Positions 35,567 to 44,115 of a DNA stretch of 64,000 bases are shown piece by piece. A program made the position numbers and the translations under genes. Source of the DNA: UBA1941 sp046329575 (GTDB taxonomy: Bacteria; Bacteroidota; Bacteroidia; Chitinophagales; LD1); assembly GCA_046329575.1 (NCBI GenBank), contig JAXLUJ010000012.1, positions 51,236 through 115,235 on the forward strand, in the 5' to 3' direction. The stretch's first letter is position 1. The number at the start of each line of letters is the position of its first letter. The notes beneath the pieces were generated by a model. It searched no databases. It was not told where the DNA came from and worked only from the letters and a program-made list of their open reading frames with translations.

Positions 35567-36573
35567 GCGGTGGCCTCCTCAGTGGTTTCTTCCTCTCCAA
35601 AAGCCGTGGAAATTTCTTCGGCATCAATGCCTGACTCCTGTAAATAGCGCGCGAAAATGGATTGATAGCCGTGAGTAACATATACTTTTTGAGCTCCGGT
35701 GCTTTTAATGGCGTCTAACAAACCCGGCCAGTCGGCATGATCGCTTAATGCAAACCCGGCATCGGCATTACGGCGTCTTTGCAACCCGCGAAGCTGCATC
35801 CAGCCGCTGCAAACACCGGTTGCGTATGGTGTGAATCGCTTCATCCAGGGTGAATCGAAAGCGGATGGTGGCGCGAGTATCAAACTTCCGGCTAAATTTC
35901 CTTTTGAAATATCTGGCGTCCATTGCGGATAGATGCGAACATCTACACCATAATCACGAAAAGCTTTTTGCGTGTTATGTATGGCAGTGTGTGTAAAAAT
36001 TGAACCAATGGAGCTATCCAGGTTTTCAATAATACGCTGGGCTTTACCCAAACTATAACCAAAAAGCACACTTATCTTTTGGCTGCTGCGATTGTGATGC
36101 CACCATTGGTGAATACGATCAAAAATTTTTTGCTGCGGTTCCCACCTATAGCAAGGCAAGCCAAAGGTAGATTCTGTAATGAAATGGTGACAGCGAACCG
36201 GTTCAAAAGGTGCGCAAACGCCATCGTCTTCCGTTTTGTAATCGCCGCTTGCTACCCAAACTTCTCCGCCATGTTCTACGCGAACCTGAGCCGATCCTAA
36301 AATATGTCCGGCAGGAAATAATGTAATCTTCACCCCATTGATGAAAACACTTTCGTTGTAGGGAATCGTTTCAAGATTTATGAACGTACCCAAACGCAAT
36401 TTTAAAATAGGAGCAGCGTGGTGATGCGCTAAGTAATAACTGCTGCCCCAGCGGGCGTGATCGCTGTGGGCATGAGTAATCACCGCCTTATCTACAGGTG
36501 CCCAGGGATCGATGTAAAAATCGCCCCGGGCACAATAGATACCTTTTGGTGTAATGCGAAGCAGGCCATTCAT
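35563..36573 (-). CDS. Ligase-associated DNA damage response exonuclease (metallo-beta-lactamase fold)
   Basis: The 336-residue enzyme has the MBL metal-binding motif HAHSDHARWGS, followed by FPAGHILGSAQV and GDYKTEDD, and a beta-CASP-like region with FGYSLGKAQRI. These fit the SNM1/Pso2 or CPSF-type nucleases. It is the first gene of the four-gene repair operon; its last 4 bases overlap the ligase start. Preparing 3' or 5' ends for the ligase is the likely role by analogy. Confidence 0.93.
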   Translation of the reverse strand: MNGLLRITPKGIYCARGDFYIDPWAPVDKAVITHAHSDHARWGSSYYLAHHHAAPILKLRLGTFINLETIPYNESVFINGVKITLFPAGHILGSAQVRVEHGGEVWVASGDYKTEDDGVCAPFEPVRCHHFITESTFGLPCYRWEPQQKIFDRIHQWWHHNRSSQKISVLFGYSLGKAQRIIENLDSSIGSIFTHTAIHNTQKAFRDYGVDVRIYPQWTPDISKGNLAGSLILAPPSAFDSPWMKRFTPYATGVCSGWMQLRGLQRRRNADAGFALSDHADWPGLLDAIKSTGAQKVYVTHGYQSIFARYLQESGIDAEEISTAFGEEETTEEATA

Positions 36574-36637
36574 ATTTTCTAAAATAAGGAAATCGGAATT
36601 CGAATTTTATTCTAAAAAATGAAAGACCTGATATGCT

Positions 36638-36832
36638 CTACCAGCTTTCGGTACAGTCGTAATTCATGGCTTTATAAATGTCAACTGCTGCGCCATAAGC
36701 GGTGTTCGAATTGTAGTCTTTCTTACAAATGCGAACATCTGTAGCGTTCGACTTGGTACATACGGTACATTTTTGACACGAAGCACAACCGAACAAAAGC
36801 GCTACGGCTGCTCCAAAGAATAACTTTCTCAT
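36638..36832 (-). CDS. Small cysteine-rich lipoprotein
   Basis: The 64-residue product has a short signal and lipobox-like LLFGCASC, then CQKCTVC and further Cys residues near 38 and 61. The SCxKCxxC core is shared with the small lipoprotein at 50127-50438, suggesting a family. It may bind metal or form disulfides; the function is unknown. It lies upstream of the repair operon on the same strand, with 64 bp between. Confidence 0.7.
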   Translation of the reverse strand: MRKLFFGAAVALLFGCASCQKCTVCTKSNATDVRICKKDYNSNTAYGAAVDIYKAMNYDCTESW

Positions 36833-36919
36833 GATTTTGTTTTTATGGATTAATAATTTCCCCCATGCACAAAAAGCTGTGCCACCTCAGGAATGAAAGT
36901 TGGAGCGTAGGGAAAAAAC

Positions 36920-37096
36920 ATGAAAACATTTCCTTCTAAAGAAAACGCTAATACCGAGCAAGCCACGCCAGTTAAAAAAGTAACCCGGAAATCAGAAAAG
37001 CAAATTAAACCGAAAGAAAAAAATCCACAACGGGAACGCGAGAAAAAAGAATTGAACAGCGAAAATCTGGAGCGTGATCCGGTGAAGAGAAGATAG
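36920..37096 (+). CDS. Small highly charged protein (58 residues)
   Basis: An ATG at 36920 opens a 58-codon frame ending with TAG. The product is about half Lys, Arg and Glu with no hydrophobic core (start MKTFPSKENA, end RDPVKRR). It has no cysteine and looks disordered and probably nucleic-acid or acidic-partner binding. The frame fills the gap between two minus-strand genes. Codon use looks coding, but no homologue is recognised. Confidence 0.5.
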   Translation: MKTFPSKENANTEQATPVKKVTRKSEKQIKPKEKNPQREREKKELNSENLERDPVKRR

Positions 37097-37101
37097 GTTA
37101 G

Positions 37102-37830
37102 CTACTTTTTCTGATCATGATGGCAGAAGTAACTTTTGCGCTTTGATTTTCCTGTAACCTTTACGGTTATTGGCTTTCCGCACACCGAACAATTTTTCTG
37201 TTTGTAAACCTTGCAATGCTTCATAAAAACACCATTTTTCTTCCAGTTTAAAAATTGAAAGGCATACTTGCGAACGGTTCGAACCAGCTTTAATGACTGA
37301 GCGGCTGATAAATTTTGCGCTTCGGTTTCGGGATGTAAACGGCAAATGAAAAGCACTTCATTCTTGATAATATTTCCCGAGCCCGCGAAAATTTCCTGAT
37401 CTACCAAAACATCGCAAATCAATTTTTTCCCTTGCGCTCGCACTTTTTCATGGGCCGTTTTTTCATTCCAATCTTCCGATAAAATATCGGAACTCCAATC
37501 GTAAATCTCTCTAGGCTTTTCATTTAGTAAAGTAATTTGACATGCGTAAAAACTGATTTCACCGTTGGGGAATTTTAGCCGCAGTTTTGGTTCACGGTTA
37601 ACCTTCCTTTCATTGATGGTGTAACTGCCAAATAGTAAAAAGTGAACTTTAATGGTTTCCTTTTGAAAGCAAATCAAAAAGTGTTTACCCCAGGTTTTGA
37701 AATCGGTCACTTTCGCTTCTTCAACTATTCGAAACATTGCTTTTTGCGTGCCTTCTACTGAAACAATCTTTCGGTTTTTAAAAGATGCTACAGCTTCTTT
37801 TAAAATAACGATGCTGGGACCCTCAGGCAT
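37102..37830 (-). CDS. Formamidopyrimidine/endonuclease VIII-like DNA glycosylase
   Basis: The ATG at 37830 gives MPEGPSI, the required N-terminal Pro-Glu active site; the open frame to 37896 is an artefact. The helix-two-turn-helix reads EIFAGSGNIIKNEVLF, and the C-terminal zinc finger has CSVCGKP and a second pair FCHH, so the last ligand is probably His rather than Cys. At 242 residues it is a little short for Nei. It removes oxidised bases in base-excision repair. It is close to the ligase-associated repair operon but separated by small genes. Confidence 0.88.
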   Translation of the reverse strand: MPEGPSIVILKEAVASFKNRKIVSVEGTQKAMFRIVEEAKVTDFKTWGKHFLICFQKETIKVHFLLFGSYTINERKVNREPKLRLKFPNGEISFYACQITLLNEKPREIYDWSSDILSEDWNEKTAHEKVRAQGKKLICDVLVDQEIFAGSGNIIKNEVLFICRLHPETEAQNLSAAQSLKLVRTVRKYAFQFLNWKKNGVFMKHCKVYKQKNCSVCGKPITVKVTGKSKRKSYFCHHDQKK

Positions 37831-38044
37831 TTCGGGAAATATTTTTGAATGAAAAAAGGAAACGTCTTGCCTATAATAAATGATGTGTGCCGTCAATCCG
37901 AACGCCGGAAATTAAGAAGGAGCGCTGTTGTAATTTCTCAACATCATTCCCGTGTAAAATGATACCCATTTTGGGAAGCACCTCATTTATATAGCCAATC
38001 AAAGACGGGAACATTTTTTTGCTGCTGCTTGTAAAATTAAAATT

Positions 38045-38680
38045 ATGTTAGATCGTACCGATTTACCTTTAGTGTTACTGGCAGTAACTGTACTCATTTT
38101 TTCAGCCTGTAAAAATAAAACCGAAGACCGACGAAGGTCGGTAGATGATTTTCGTGATTATGTAGAAGCTCGTTCAAACGACGTTCAAAATTATACCGAT
38201 AGTACCTGGCGAATTGCTAAAGACAGTTTTCAGTTGAAATGGGCGCGCTTAGCTTCTGATACCGACGAAATGGATGATGAAGTGCACGCCACTTATGTAA
38301 AAGCAGTTAACCAATGGCATGATATGGAAGCACATTATGCCGCTATGGCGGGCGATAGAGCGCGCCTTGCCGAAATGGATGGCGTTCGTAATTCGCTCAC
38401 TATTCCTGGCGTTCGTAACGATTTTACTGACCTTACTGCAGGCGATGCACTCAACGCTTACGAACATTTTGTAAACGTGGTGAAACAAAAGAAAGACGAC
38501 TACAGCAAAGAACAATGGAATGCTGTGAACATGTCCTGGAAAAATTTGAACGGCCGCCGCAGAGAACTCGACAAAGATCTTAAGGCTGAAACTAAATCGA
38601 AGATCGTGAAGCTTCAGTTTGAATATACCGGTATTAAGGCTGTGAATCGTCCTTTCGCTGAAAGCGAAGAGAAAATGTAA
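38045..38680 (+). CDS. Lipoprotein of unknown function, helical
   Basis: The 211-residue product has a lipoprotein signal (lipobox FSAC, Cys22) and a charged, Ala/Asp/Lys-rich, helix-forming body with Trp-rich segments such as WARLASD, VNQWHDM and NMSWKNL. No known domain is recognised. Its TAA overlaps the ATG of the SDR gene by 1 base, so the two are translationally coupled. The pairing with a general-stress-type SDR hints at an envelope-stress role, but this is inference. Confidence 0.75.
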   Translation: MLDRTDLPLVLLAVTVLIFSACKNKTEDRRRSVDDFRDYVEARSNDVQNYTDSTWRIAKDSFQLKWARLASDTDEMDDEVHATYVKAVNQWHDMEAHYAAMAGDRARLAEMDGVRNSLTIPGVRNDFTDLTAGDALNAYEHFVNVVKQKKDDYSKEQWNAVNMSWKNLNGRRRELDKDLKAETKSKIVKLQFEYTGIKAVNRPFAESEEKM

Positions 38681-39534
38681 TGAAGCCCGGGAAGCTACCG
38701 GCGCAACACCAGCGCCAACAACCTGGCAGAGAAGCCGCCATGCATCCGCAGCCCGAATATATTCGCAACGGATATAAGGGCAGCGGAAAATTGGCCGGAA
38801 GGATCGCTATCATAACCGGTGGCGATAGTGGCATAGGGCGGGCCATAGCGGTCCATTTTGCCCGCGAAGGTGCCAGTGTTGCATTAGTGTATCTCAACGA
38901 ACATGAAGATGCCTTTCAAACCATGGCGCTTGTAGAAGAGGAAGGTGCCCGTTGTATATTGTTCTCAGGTGATTTGCGCAAACCCGCCTTCTCAAAAAAA
39001 GTAGTGCAACAGGTGTTGAAAGAATTCGGGCGTATCGATATTCTCATCAACAACGCGGCAGAACAACATAGCCAGGATGAATTTGAAAATTTGAATTTGG
39101 AGACTATGGAAAAAACGTTTCAAACGAATATCTTTTCCATGTTCTACCTCACGCATCAGGTGCTTCCTCACTTACAAAAAGGGGCGAGTATCATCAACAC
39201 CACTTCGGTTACGGCTTATCGCGGCAGCGAGCATTTGATCGACTACGCTTCTACCAAAGGCGCAATTCTGGCTTTTACCCGTTCGCTTAGCGCCAATCTT
39301 GCCGATCGTGGCATTCGGGTGAATGGCGTGGCACCGGGGCCGATATGGACGCCCTTTATTCCATCAGCTTTGCCGGCCGATAAAGTGAAAAAATTCGGAA
39401 AAGAGCAGCCGATGAAACGTGCCGGTCAGCCCTCGGAAGTGGCGCCTTGTTATGTGTTTTTGGCTTCTGAAGACGCCAGTTATTTTACGGGTCAGGTGCT
39501 TCATCCTAACGGCGGAGAAATTGTAGGAGGGTAG
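38680..39534 (+). CDS. SDR-family oxidoreductase (general-stress YdaD/YghA type)
   Basis: The 284-residue enzyme has the Rossmann motif TGGDSGIGRAIAV, NNAAEQ, active-site Ser in NTTSVTAYRGS and the YASTK catalytic pair, then RVNGVAPGPIWTP. The N-terminal 35-residue extension (PAQHQRQQPGREAAMHPQP) matches the longer stress-induced SDR subgroup. The substrate is unknown; an aldehyde or ketone is likely. It is coupled to the upstream lipoprotein gene and converges with the TPR/LuxR gene. Confidence 0.93.
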   Translation: MKPGKLPAQHQRQQPGREAAMHPQPEYIRNGYKGSGKLAGRIAIITGGDSGIGRAIAVHFAREGASVALVYLNEHEDAFQTMALVEEEGARCILFSGDLRKPAFSKKVVQQVLKEFGRIDILINNAAEQHSQDEFENLNLETMEKTFQTNIFSMFYLTHQVLPHLQKGASIINTTSVTAYRGSEHLIDYASTKGAILAFTRSLSANLADRGIRVNGVAPGPIWTPFIPSALPADKVKKFGKEQPMKRAGQPSEVAPCYVFLASEDASYFTGQVLHPNGGEIVGG

Positions 39535-41148
39535 TTATATTTTTATAGAAGCTAATACCGTGTTCAGATTGGCAGTTCGGCTAAGTCCGAGTTTTTTGCG
39601 AATGCTTAACCGGTGGGTTTCCACGTTGCGTTCACTTGTAGAAAGTAAACTTACAATTTCCTTGGTGTTGAATCCTGAACGAAGAAGTGCGCAAATCCGG
39701 CTTTCTGTCGGGGTAATTTTCGGATAATCTCTGCTCAAAGCTTCAATAAATGCAGCGTTGGTTTTATCGAACTTCGCCTTGAAAATTTCCTTTTCCGATT
39801 CTTCCCGCGTGAAAGCCAGATCAATTTTTTTAAAAAGCGTTTGAAATATCTTTTCCCTTTGGGCATTTTCTTTTTTAAGAAGATCGATGCTCGATTTTAA
39901 ATCAGAAAGCAGTTCGTTGCGTTGTTGTAAGTAGTGATTGGCCATGATCAATTCTTGTGATTTTGCGTTCAGGTCGTTTGCAATCAGTTGATTCTCTTTT
40001 TCCAATAATTCCAGTTCGTGGATGGCGTTCAGGTGTTTCATTCTATAGGCGATGATTTGCTGCTGGGTTTTCATTTCTATGGCCGAAATTTTTTTCACCA
40101 GTTCCAATTCTTTTTCCCGATTTCCTAATAGCTGAAAAAATTTCAACTCGCATTTGTCGTATTTCTGAAGGCACATGGCGCTGCCTATACTCTTAGCGCA
40201 GCGCTTTAATTCTTCCAAATTTTTCTTTGCCTTTATTTGGTCACCTTTCTCCACAAAAAAATCAAAGCGGATCTCGTAGGCCAACATACTGGAAAGGGTG
40301 AGGTGTTCATTCTTATCGCTTTCCAAACAACGCGCTGTGTGTTCCAGCATTTCCTTTTCCTTGTTTTCCAGCGCCGCCAATTTTGCCAGCAGTAAAAAAT
40401 TATCGATTTGCATCACTGAATTTGGCGCCAGTCGATTTCTGATTTCAGCTGCAGCTTCAAAATATTTTTTGGTCTTGGCAACCTCGCCGCAGGCTAGGGC
40501 CGCACGGGCCGCAGCTTCATAAATATGCACATCGCTGATGTCCTCAACTTCAGGTTTCGGATGGGTTTTATAATGCAATAGCGATTCCGCATCTTTTAAT
40601 GCCTCGGCGGCACTCACTACTTCTTTCTTCACTTCATTTTGCTGATACAGCGAAACAATAATCTGCGATTTGCTGCCCGATTGCCTTGCTAATTCAAGCG
40701 CCTGATTGAAATATTCCAACGCTTCGGTATGAAGCAGTAATCGCAAACAAATTCGTCCGCAGTTAATCAAGCTTCGGCTGGTAAATGCATTTATTTTTAA
40801 CTGCTGCGCCATATTCAATGCGCGCAACCCAACCTGTAACGCCTCTTCGTATTTTGTAGCTAAAGAGGCGTGCATCGAACGAAGCAGATAAACCGTTCCT
40901 TTCTCAATCGGTTCTCCATGTGCCAGCAGATATTTTTCACAGGCAGCCAGCGTGTTTTTTGAATCTTCACGATTTCCAATTGCCAATTCTGCCAACGCCA
41001 GTTGTATCTTGTAGAACATCGTTTCCTTCTGCGTTAATCGCAGCTTTTTATTCGTCAGGATTTCGTTCAATATCCGGTGCGATTCGAAAAATGGCGTTCG
41101 GTTATCAATCAGGATATTAATGGTTGGCTGGTTCGATTGCTTACTCAT
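39535..41148 (-). CDS. TPR-repeat protein with LuxR-type HTH domain
   Basis: The ATG at 41148 (MSKQSNQP) gives 537 residues; an upstream in-frame ATG at 41280 adds an atypical segment across the divergent promoter region. Residues 30-390 are TPR-like helical repeats, 400-465 a coiled coil (LEKENQLIANDLNAKSQEL), and the last 60 a LuxR-type HTH (TPTESRICALLRSGFNTKEIVSLL, ERNVETHRLSIRKKLGL). There is no transmembrane helix or kinase. It is probably a cytoplasmic regulator responding to an unknown ligand or partner. Confidence 0.9.
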   Translation of the reverse strand: MSKQSNQPTINILIDNRTPFFESHRILNEILTNKKLRLTQKETMFYKIQLALAELAIGNREDSKNTLAACEKYLLAHGEPIEKGTVYLLRSMHASLATKYEEALQVGLRALNMAQQLKINAFTSRSLINCGRICLRLLLHTEALEYFNQALELARQSGSKSQIIVSLYQQNEVKKEVVSAAEALKDAESLLHYKTHPKPEVEDISDVHIYEAAARAALACGEVAKTKKYFEAAAEIRNRLAPNSVMQIDNFLLLAKLAALENKEKEMLEHTARCLESDKNEHLTLSSMLAYEIRFDFFVEKGDQIKAKKNLEELKRCAKSIGSAMCLQKYDKCELKFFQLLGNREKELELVKKISAIEMKTQQQIIAYRMKHLNAIHELELLEKENQLIANDLNAKSQELIMANHYLQQRNELLSDLKSSIDLLKKENAQREKIFQTLFKKIDLAFTREESEKEIFKAKFDKTNAAFIEALSRDYPKITPTESRICALLRSGFNTKEIVSLLSTSERNVETHRLSIRKKLGLSRTANLNTVLASIKI

Positions 41149-41286
41149 TTGTGGCGAGGTTTGGATGTTTTCTTTGTAAAAATAGAAGTCTGTACCATGC
41201 AAAACTGACCTTAGTATTTTATTAGTACCATTCCCTTGAACGGCTTGATTTTCATTTGCATCATAAATCAAAACGATCAAAAAGTT

Positions 41287-42474
41287 ATGAAAAAAATCTT
41301 TACCATCTTATCGGTTGCAGGCTGCAGCTTTTCAGCATTCTCTCAACTTGTGCTTACGCAAAGTAATTATCCGGTTCCATTGGTTTCTACACCAATCGCC
41401 AATTTTACTTCGGCCGTGTCTTCTATCCCAAGCCGTGGCAACAACCAGATTTGGGATTACACTACCGGAACACCTTCGTCAACCTCTCCAAATGACGCTG
41501 AATTACTCACGAATGATCCTAATTTCCCAACAGCCCAGTATCGCTACACTGCGTTGTACAAAGCCATTAACAGCAACTTTGGTTTTAATTATGATCAGTA
41601 CTATTCCATCGAAGCTTCCGGAGTGAAAGCCATTGGCATTCGGATACCGGAACAACGATACGGCTTAGGATTGCTTACCGGCAATAATGCCGATAGCCTC
41701 ATTATTCCGGAAGATTTTATCGATTATGGTGCTGATCCTCGTCCTCTTATTAATTTTCCCACCAATCTTAATGATACCTGGAATAGCACCAAACGCAATG
41801 TGGTAAACATGCAGCTTACAGTAACTTCAGCGGGATTAACCAGTGCGCCACTGCAACAGGTTTTCTACTTTTTACGGCTCGATAGCGTTATCGGAAATGG
41901 CATTCTGAAATTGCCACCGCAAGCCGGTTATCAAAACGAAATTCCCGTGGTACAAATCAAGACCTTATCGGCCACACGCGATAGTTTTTACTTAAATGGA
42001 AGTTTGGCTCCGGCTCAGTTAATGACCGGTTTCGGACTTACTCAAAATCAACAAACCGCACCTATAGGATTCCGATATAACTTTTACCGGGCTGGTTTGA
42101 ACAATTACCAAATGGTAGTTAATTTCTCTGATCCTAACTTCACCACCTTATCTTCCAACAGCGCCTATATCAGTACCGTTTATCCCGATCTCTCTAACGG
42201 TATTGCAACGGTTTCTTCCGGTAGCGGCGCCGAATGCTATCCCAATCCGGTTATTGGAAACAATTGCCTTATCCTAACCGATAATTCGGTGAAAGACGGC
42301 AACGTAAAACTTTATGATGTGTCGGGTCGCGAAATGGTGGTTTCGTTTACTTCAACCGGCGAACAACGTTTCGAATTGCAGTGGAATGGGTTATCGGCCG
42401 GAAGTTACACCTATGTGGTGAGCCATCCGGATGGTAAAGTTGCAGCAACAGGAAAAATAATGTTGTTGCGGTAA
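41287..42474 (+). CDS. Secreted protein with T9SS type A sorting domain
   Basis: The ATG at 41287 gives a signal peptide (MKKIFTILSVAGCSFSAFSQ) and 395 residues; the frame runs back to 41236. The middle has no recognised domain; it contains NNQIWDYTT and NLNDTWNS segments typical of Bacteroidota surface proteins. The C-terminal 75 residues form a T9SS domain (ECYPNPVIGNNC, LYDVSGREM, GSYTYVV). It lies divergent from the TPR/LuxR gene and is followed by a strong terminator. Confidence 0.88.
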   Translation: MKKIFTILSVAGCSFSAFSQLVLTQSNYPVPLVSTPIANFTSAVSSIPSRGNNQIWDYTTGTPSSTSPNDAELLTNDPNFPTAQYRYTALYKAINSNFGFNYDQYYSIEASGVKAIGIRIPEQRYGLGLLTGNNADSLIIPEDFIDYGADPRPLINFPTNLNDTWNSTKRNVVNMQLTVTSAGLTSAPLQQVFYFLRLDSVIGNGILKLPPQAGYQNEIPVVQIKTLSATRDSFYLNGSLAPAQLMTGFGLTQNQQTAPIGFRYNFYRAGLNNYQMVVNFSDPNFTTLSSNSAYISTVYPDLSNGIATVSSGSGAECYPNPVIGNNCLILTDNSVKDGNVKLYDVSGREMVVSFTSTGEQRFELQWNGLSAGSYTYVVSHPDGKVAATGKIMLLR

Positions 42475-42511
42475 ACAATTGAAATTGGTAATAGTTTGTG
42501 CTTGTTTTATT

Positions 42512-42542
42512 GCCGCTCCCCAAAGGGGCGGCGTTTTTTTTT
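42512..42542 (+). terminator. Intrinsic terminator after the T9SS gene
   Basis: A GC-rich stem (GCCGCTCCCC with GGGGCGGC, one bulged T, AAA loop, 42512-42532) is followed by GTTTTTTTTT. It lies 38 bp after the stop at 42474. Confidence 0.85.
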
Positions 42543-42550
42543 ACGGAATT

Positions 42551-42599
42551 CCACCCACCACCCCCACCACACCTACCACACCCACCACACCTCCACACC
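42551..42599. repeat. CCACC/CCACACC low-complexity tract; G-rich on the minus strand
   Basis: The plus strand has no G for 49 bases and is mostly C and A. The minus strand has many GG and three longer G runs, enough for a possible two-tetrad G-quadruplex. It sits 31 bp before the topoisomerase IB ATG. Confidence 0.7.
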
Positions 42600-42630
42600 T
42601 TTCTGGCATGCCATTTTTTAGTTGAAAAAC

Positions 42631-43692
42631 ATGAATGCCGAAAAAGCAGAGCAGCTCAAAGAAGAAGCCCGGTTGATCCATTTGATTTATACTACCGATT
42701 CGCAGCCGGGTTATATCCGCGTGGCTACGGGAAATGGGTTTAAATATTTCGACAACAAGCAACAAGCCATTACCGATGCGGCGGTATTAGAGCGGATTCG
42801 CAAACTTGCGCTTCCTCCGGCATGGAGTCAGGTTTGGATATGCTCCCGCGCCAATGGGCATCTGCAAGCTACCGGCCTGGATATAGCCGGAAGGAAACAG
42901 TATAAATATCATGCGTTGTGGACGGCTAAACGCAATGAGCATAAGCATAATCGTATGCACGAATTTGCGGCGGCACTTCCTAAATTACGCAAAAGGCTTA
43001 CTGCCGATTTACATCGGAAAGAATTTCCGAAGGAAAAAGTATTGGCTTTGGCGGTGAGTGTGATGGACAAAACATTCATACGCGTAGGCAATTCTATTTA
43101 TGCGAAACTGTATGGTTCATTTGGTTTAACCAGTTTGCGCAATAGGCATATCCGCATTTCCGGTAGTCGGGTAACTTTTCAATTTAAAGGAAAGAAAGGC
43201 GTGCAGCAAATGATTGAACTTACGCACGCTTCATTGTCGAAAATGCTCAATCGTTTGAAAGATCTTCCCGGTCAAAGTCTTTTCCAGTATATGGAAGAAG
43301 GCAGTTTATATACACTGGAATCAGGCGATATCAATCAGTATATCCATGAAACCTGCGGCGCTGATTTTACAGCCAAAGATTTCAGAACGTGGTGGGGTAC
43401 GGTTACCGCAGCGCGCGAATTGGCGTTACTCGATTTTCCTGAAACGCAATCGGCAAGAAACCATCAGGTGGTGGAAGTGCTCGATAAGGTAGCCAGGCGG
43501 TTGGGTAATACCCGCGCGGTTTGTAAAAAGTACTACGTACACCCGCAGTTGCTGCAATTTTATTTAGACGGAAAGTTGCAGCCATGGTTAGAAAAGCTGA
43601 AAGCCGTGAGACCCAAGAACGATTTAGGTGCCTTAACCCCCGAAGAACGTATCGTAGCGGCTTTTATTCGCGAAGCGTCTGTTAATTGGTAA
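42631..43692 (+). CDS. DNA topoisomerase IB
   Basis: The 353-residue type IB topoisomerase relaxes supercoils through a 3'-phosphotyrosyl link. The catalytic Arg is in IRVGNSIYAKLYGSFGLTSLRNRHI, the Lys in FKGKKGVQ, a second Arg in FRTWWGT, and the nucleophile Tyr302 in CKKYYVHP. The size matches poxvirus-like bacterial enzymes. The ATG at 42631 is chosen over a TTG at 42622. A purine-rich tract on the opposite strand lies just upstream. Confidence 0.93.
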   Translation: MNAEKAEQLKEEARLIHLIYTTDSQPGYIRVATGNGFKYFDNKQQAITDAAVLERIRKLALPPAWSQVWICSRANGHLQATGLDIAGRKQYKYHALWTAKRNEHKHNRMHEFAAALPKLRKRLTADLHRKEFPKEKVLALAVSVMDKTFIRVGNSIYAKLYGSFGLTSLRNRHIRISGSRVTFQFKGKKGVQQMIELTHASLSKMLNRLKDLPGQSLFQYMEEGSLYTLESGDINQYIHETCGADFTAKDFRTWWGTVTAARELALLDFPETQSARNHQVVEVLDKVARRLGNTRAVCKKYYVHPQLLQFYLDGKLQPWLEKLKAVRPKNDLGALTPEERIVAAFIREASVNW

Positions 43693-43698
43693 TATGCC

Positions 43699-44085
43699 GT
43701 GTACCGCGCAAGAAACCTGTATAGCGTGTATAACGACAGTTTTTCTGTGGATGACAAAGTGCTGTGTGCAGATTTAGGTTATTATAAAGCAGATAATGGG
43801 GAGTTTTCCGAAGTCCCGAACAACGCCAAATCATCGCCATTCGTTTTTCGTTTGATGAAAAACCCGAGTGTGGGCAAAGCCTATGTGTATTTTGAGACCG
43901 GGCAAGGAAAGTACCTGGCGCTCGATGTTTTCGATTTGCAGGGACGGATTGTGGCCAGCACGTCTATCGCCGCAACTATTGGCTATGAAGAAATTGATTT
44001 GTCAAAGTTTGCCGAAGGTCAGTACTTGATCCAGGGATCGAACGGCATCGAGAAAATTTCATTAAAATTGATAGCCCGTCACTGA
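43699..44085 (+). CDS. Orphan T9SS C-terminal domain fragment
   Basis: The 128-residue frame begins with GTG directly after the topoisomerase stop in the same phase. It has no signal peptide. Its last 75 residues look like a T9SS type A domain (KNPSVGKAYVYFE, VFDLQGRIV, AEGQYLI), and the rest lacks any domain. It is probably the 3' remnant of a secreted-protein gene that has lost its 5' part, perhaps by recombination here. Alternatively a misassembly could explain it. Expression of a useful product is doubtful. Confidence 0.55.
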   Translation: MYRARNLYSVYNDSFSVDDKVLCADLGYYKADNGEFSEVPNNAKSSPFVFRLMKNPSVGKAYVYFETGQGKYLALDVFDLQGRIVASTSIAATIGYEEIDLSKFAEGQYLIQGSNGIEKISLKLIARH

Positions 44086-44115
44086 TACACCGATAACCGC
44101 TAAAACGCGCATAAC

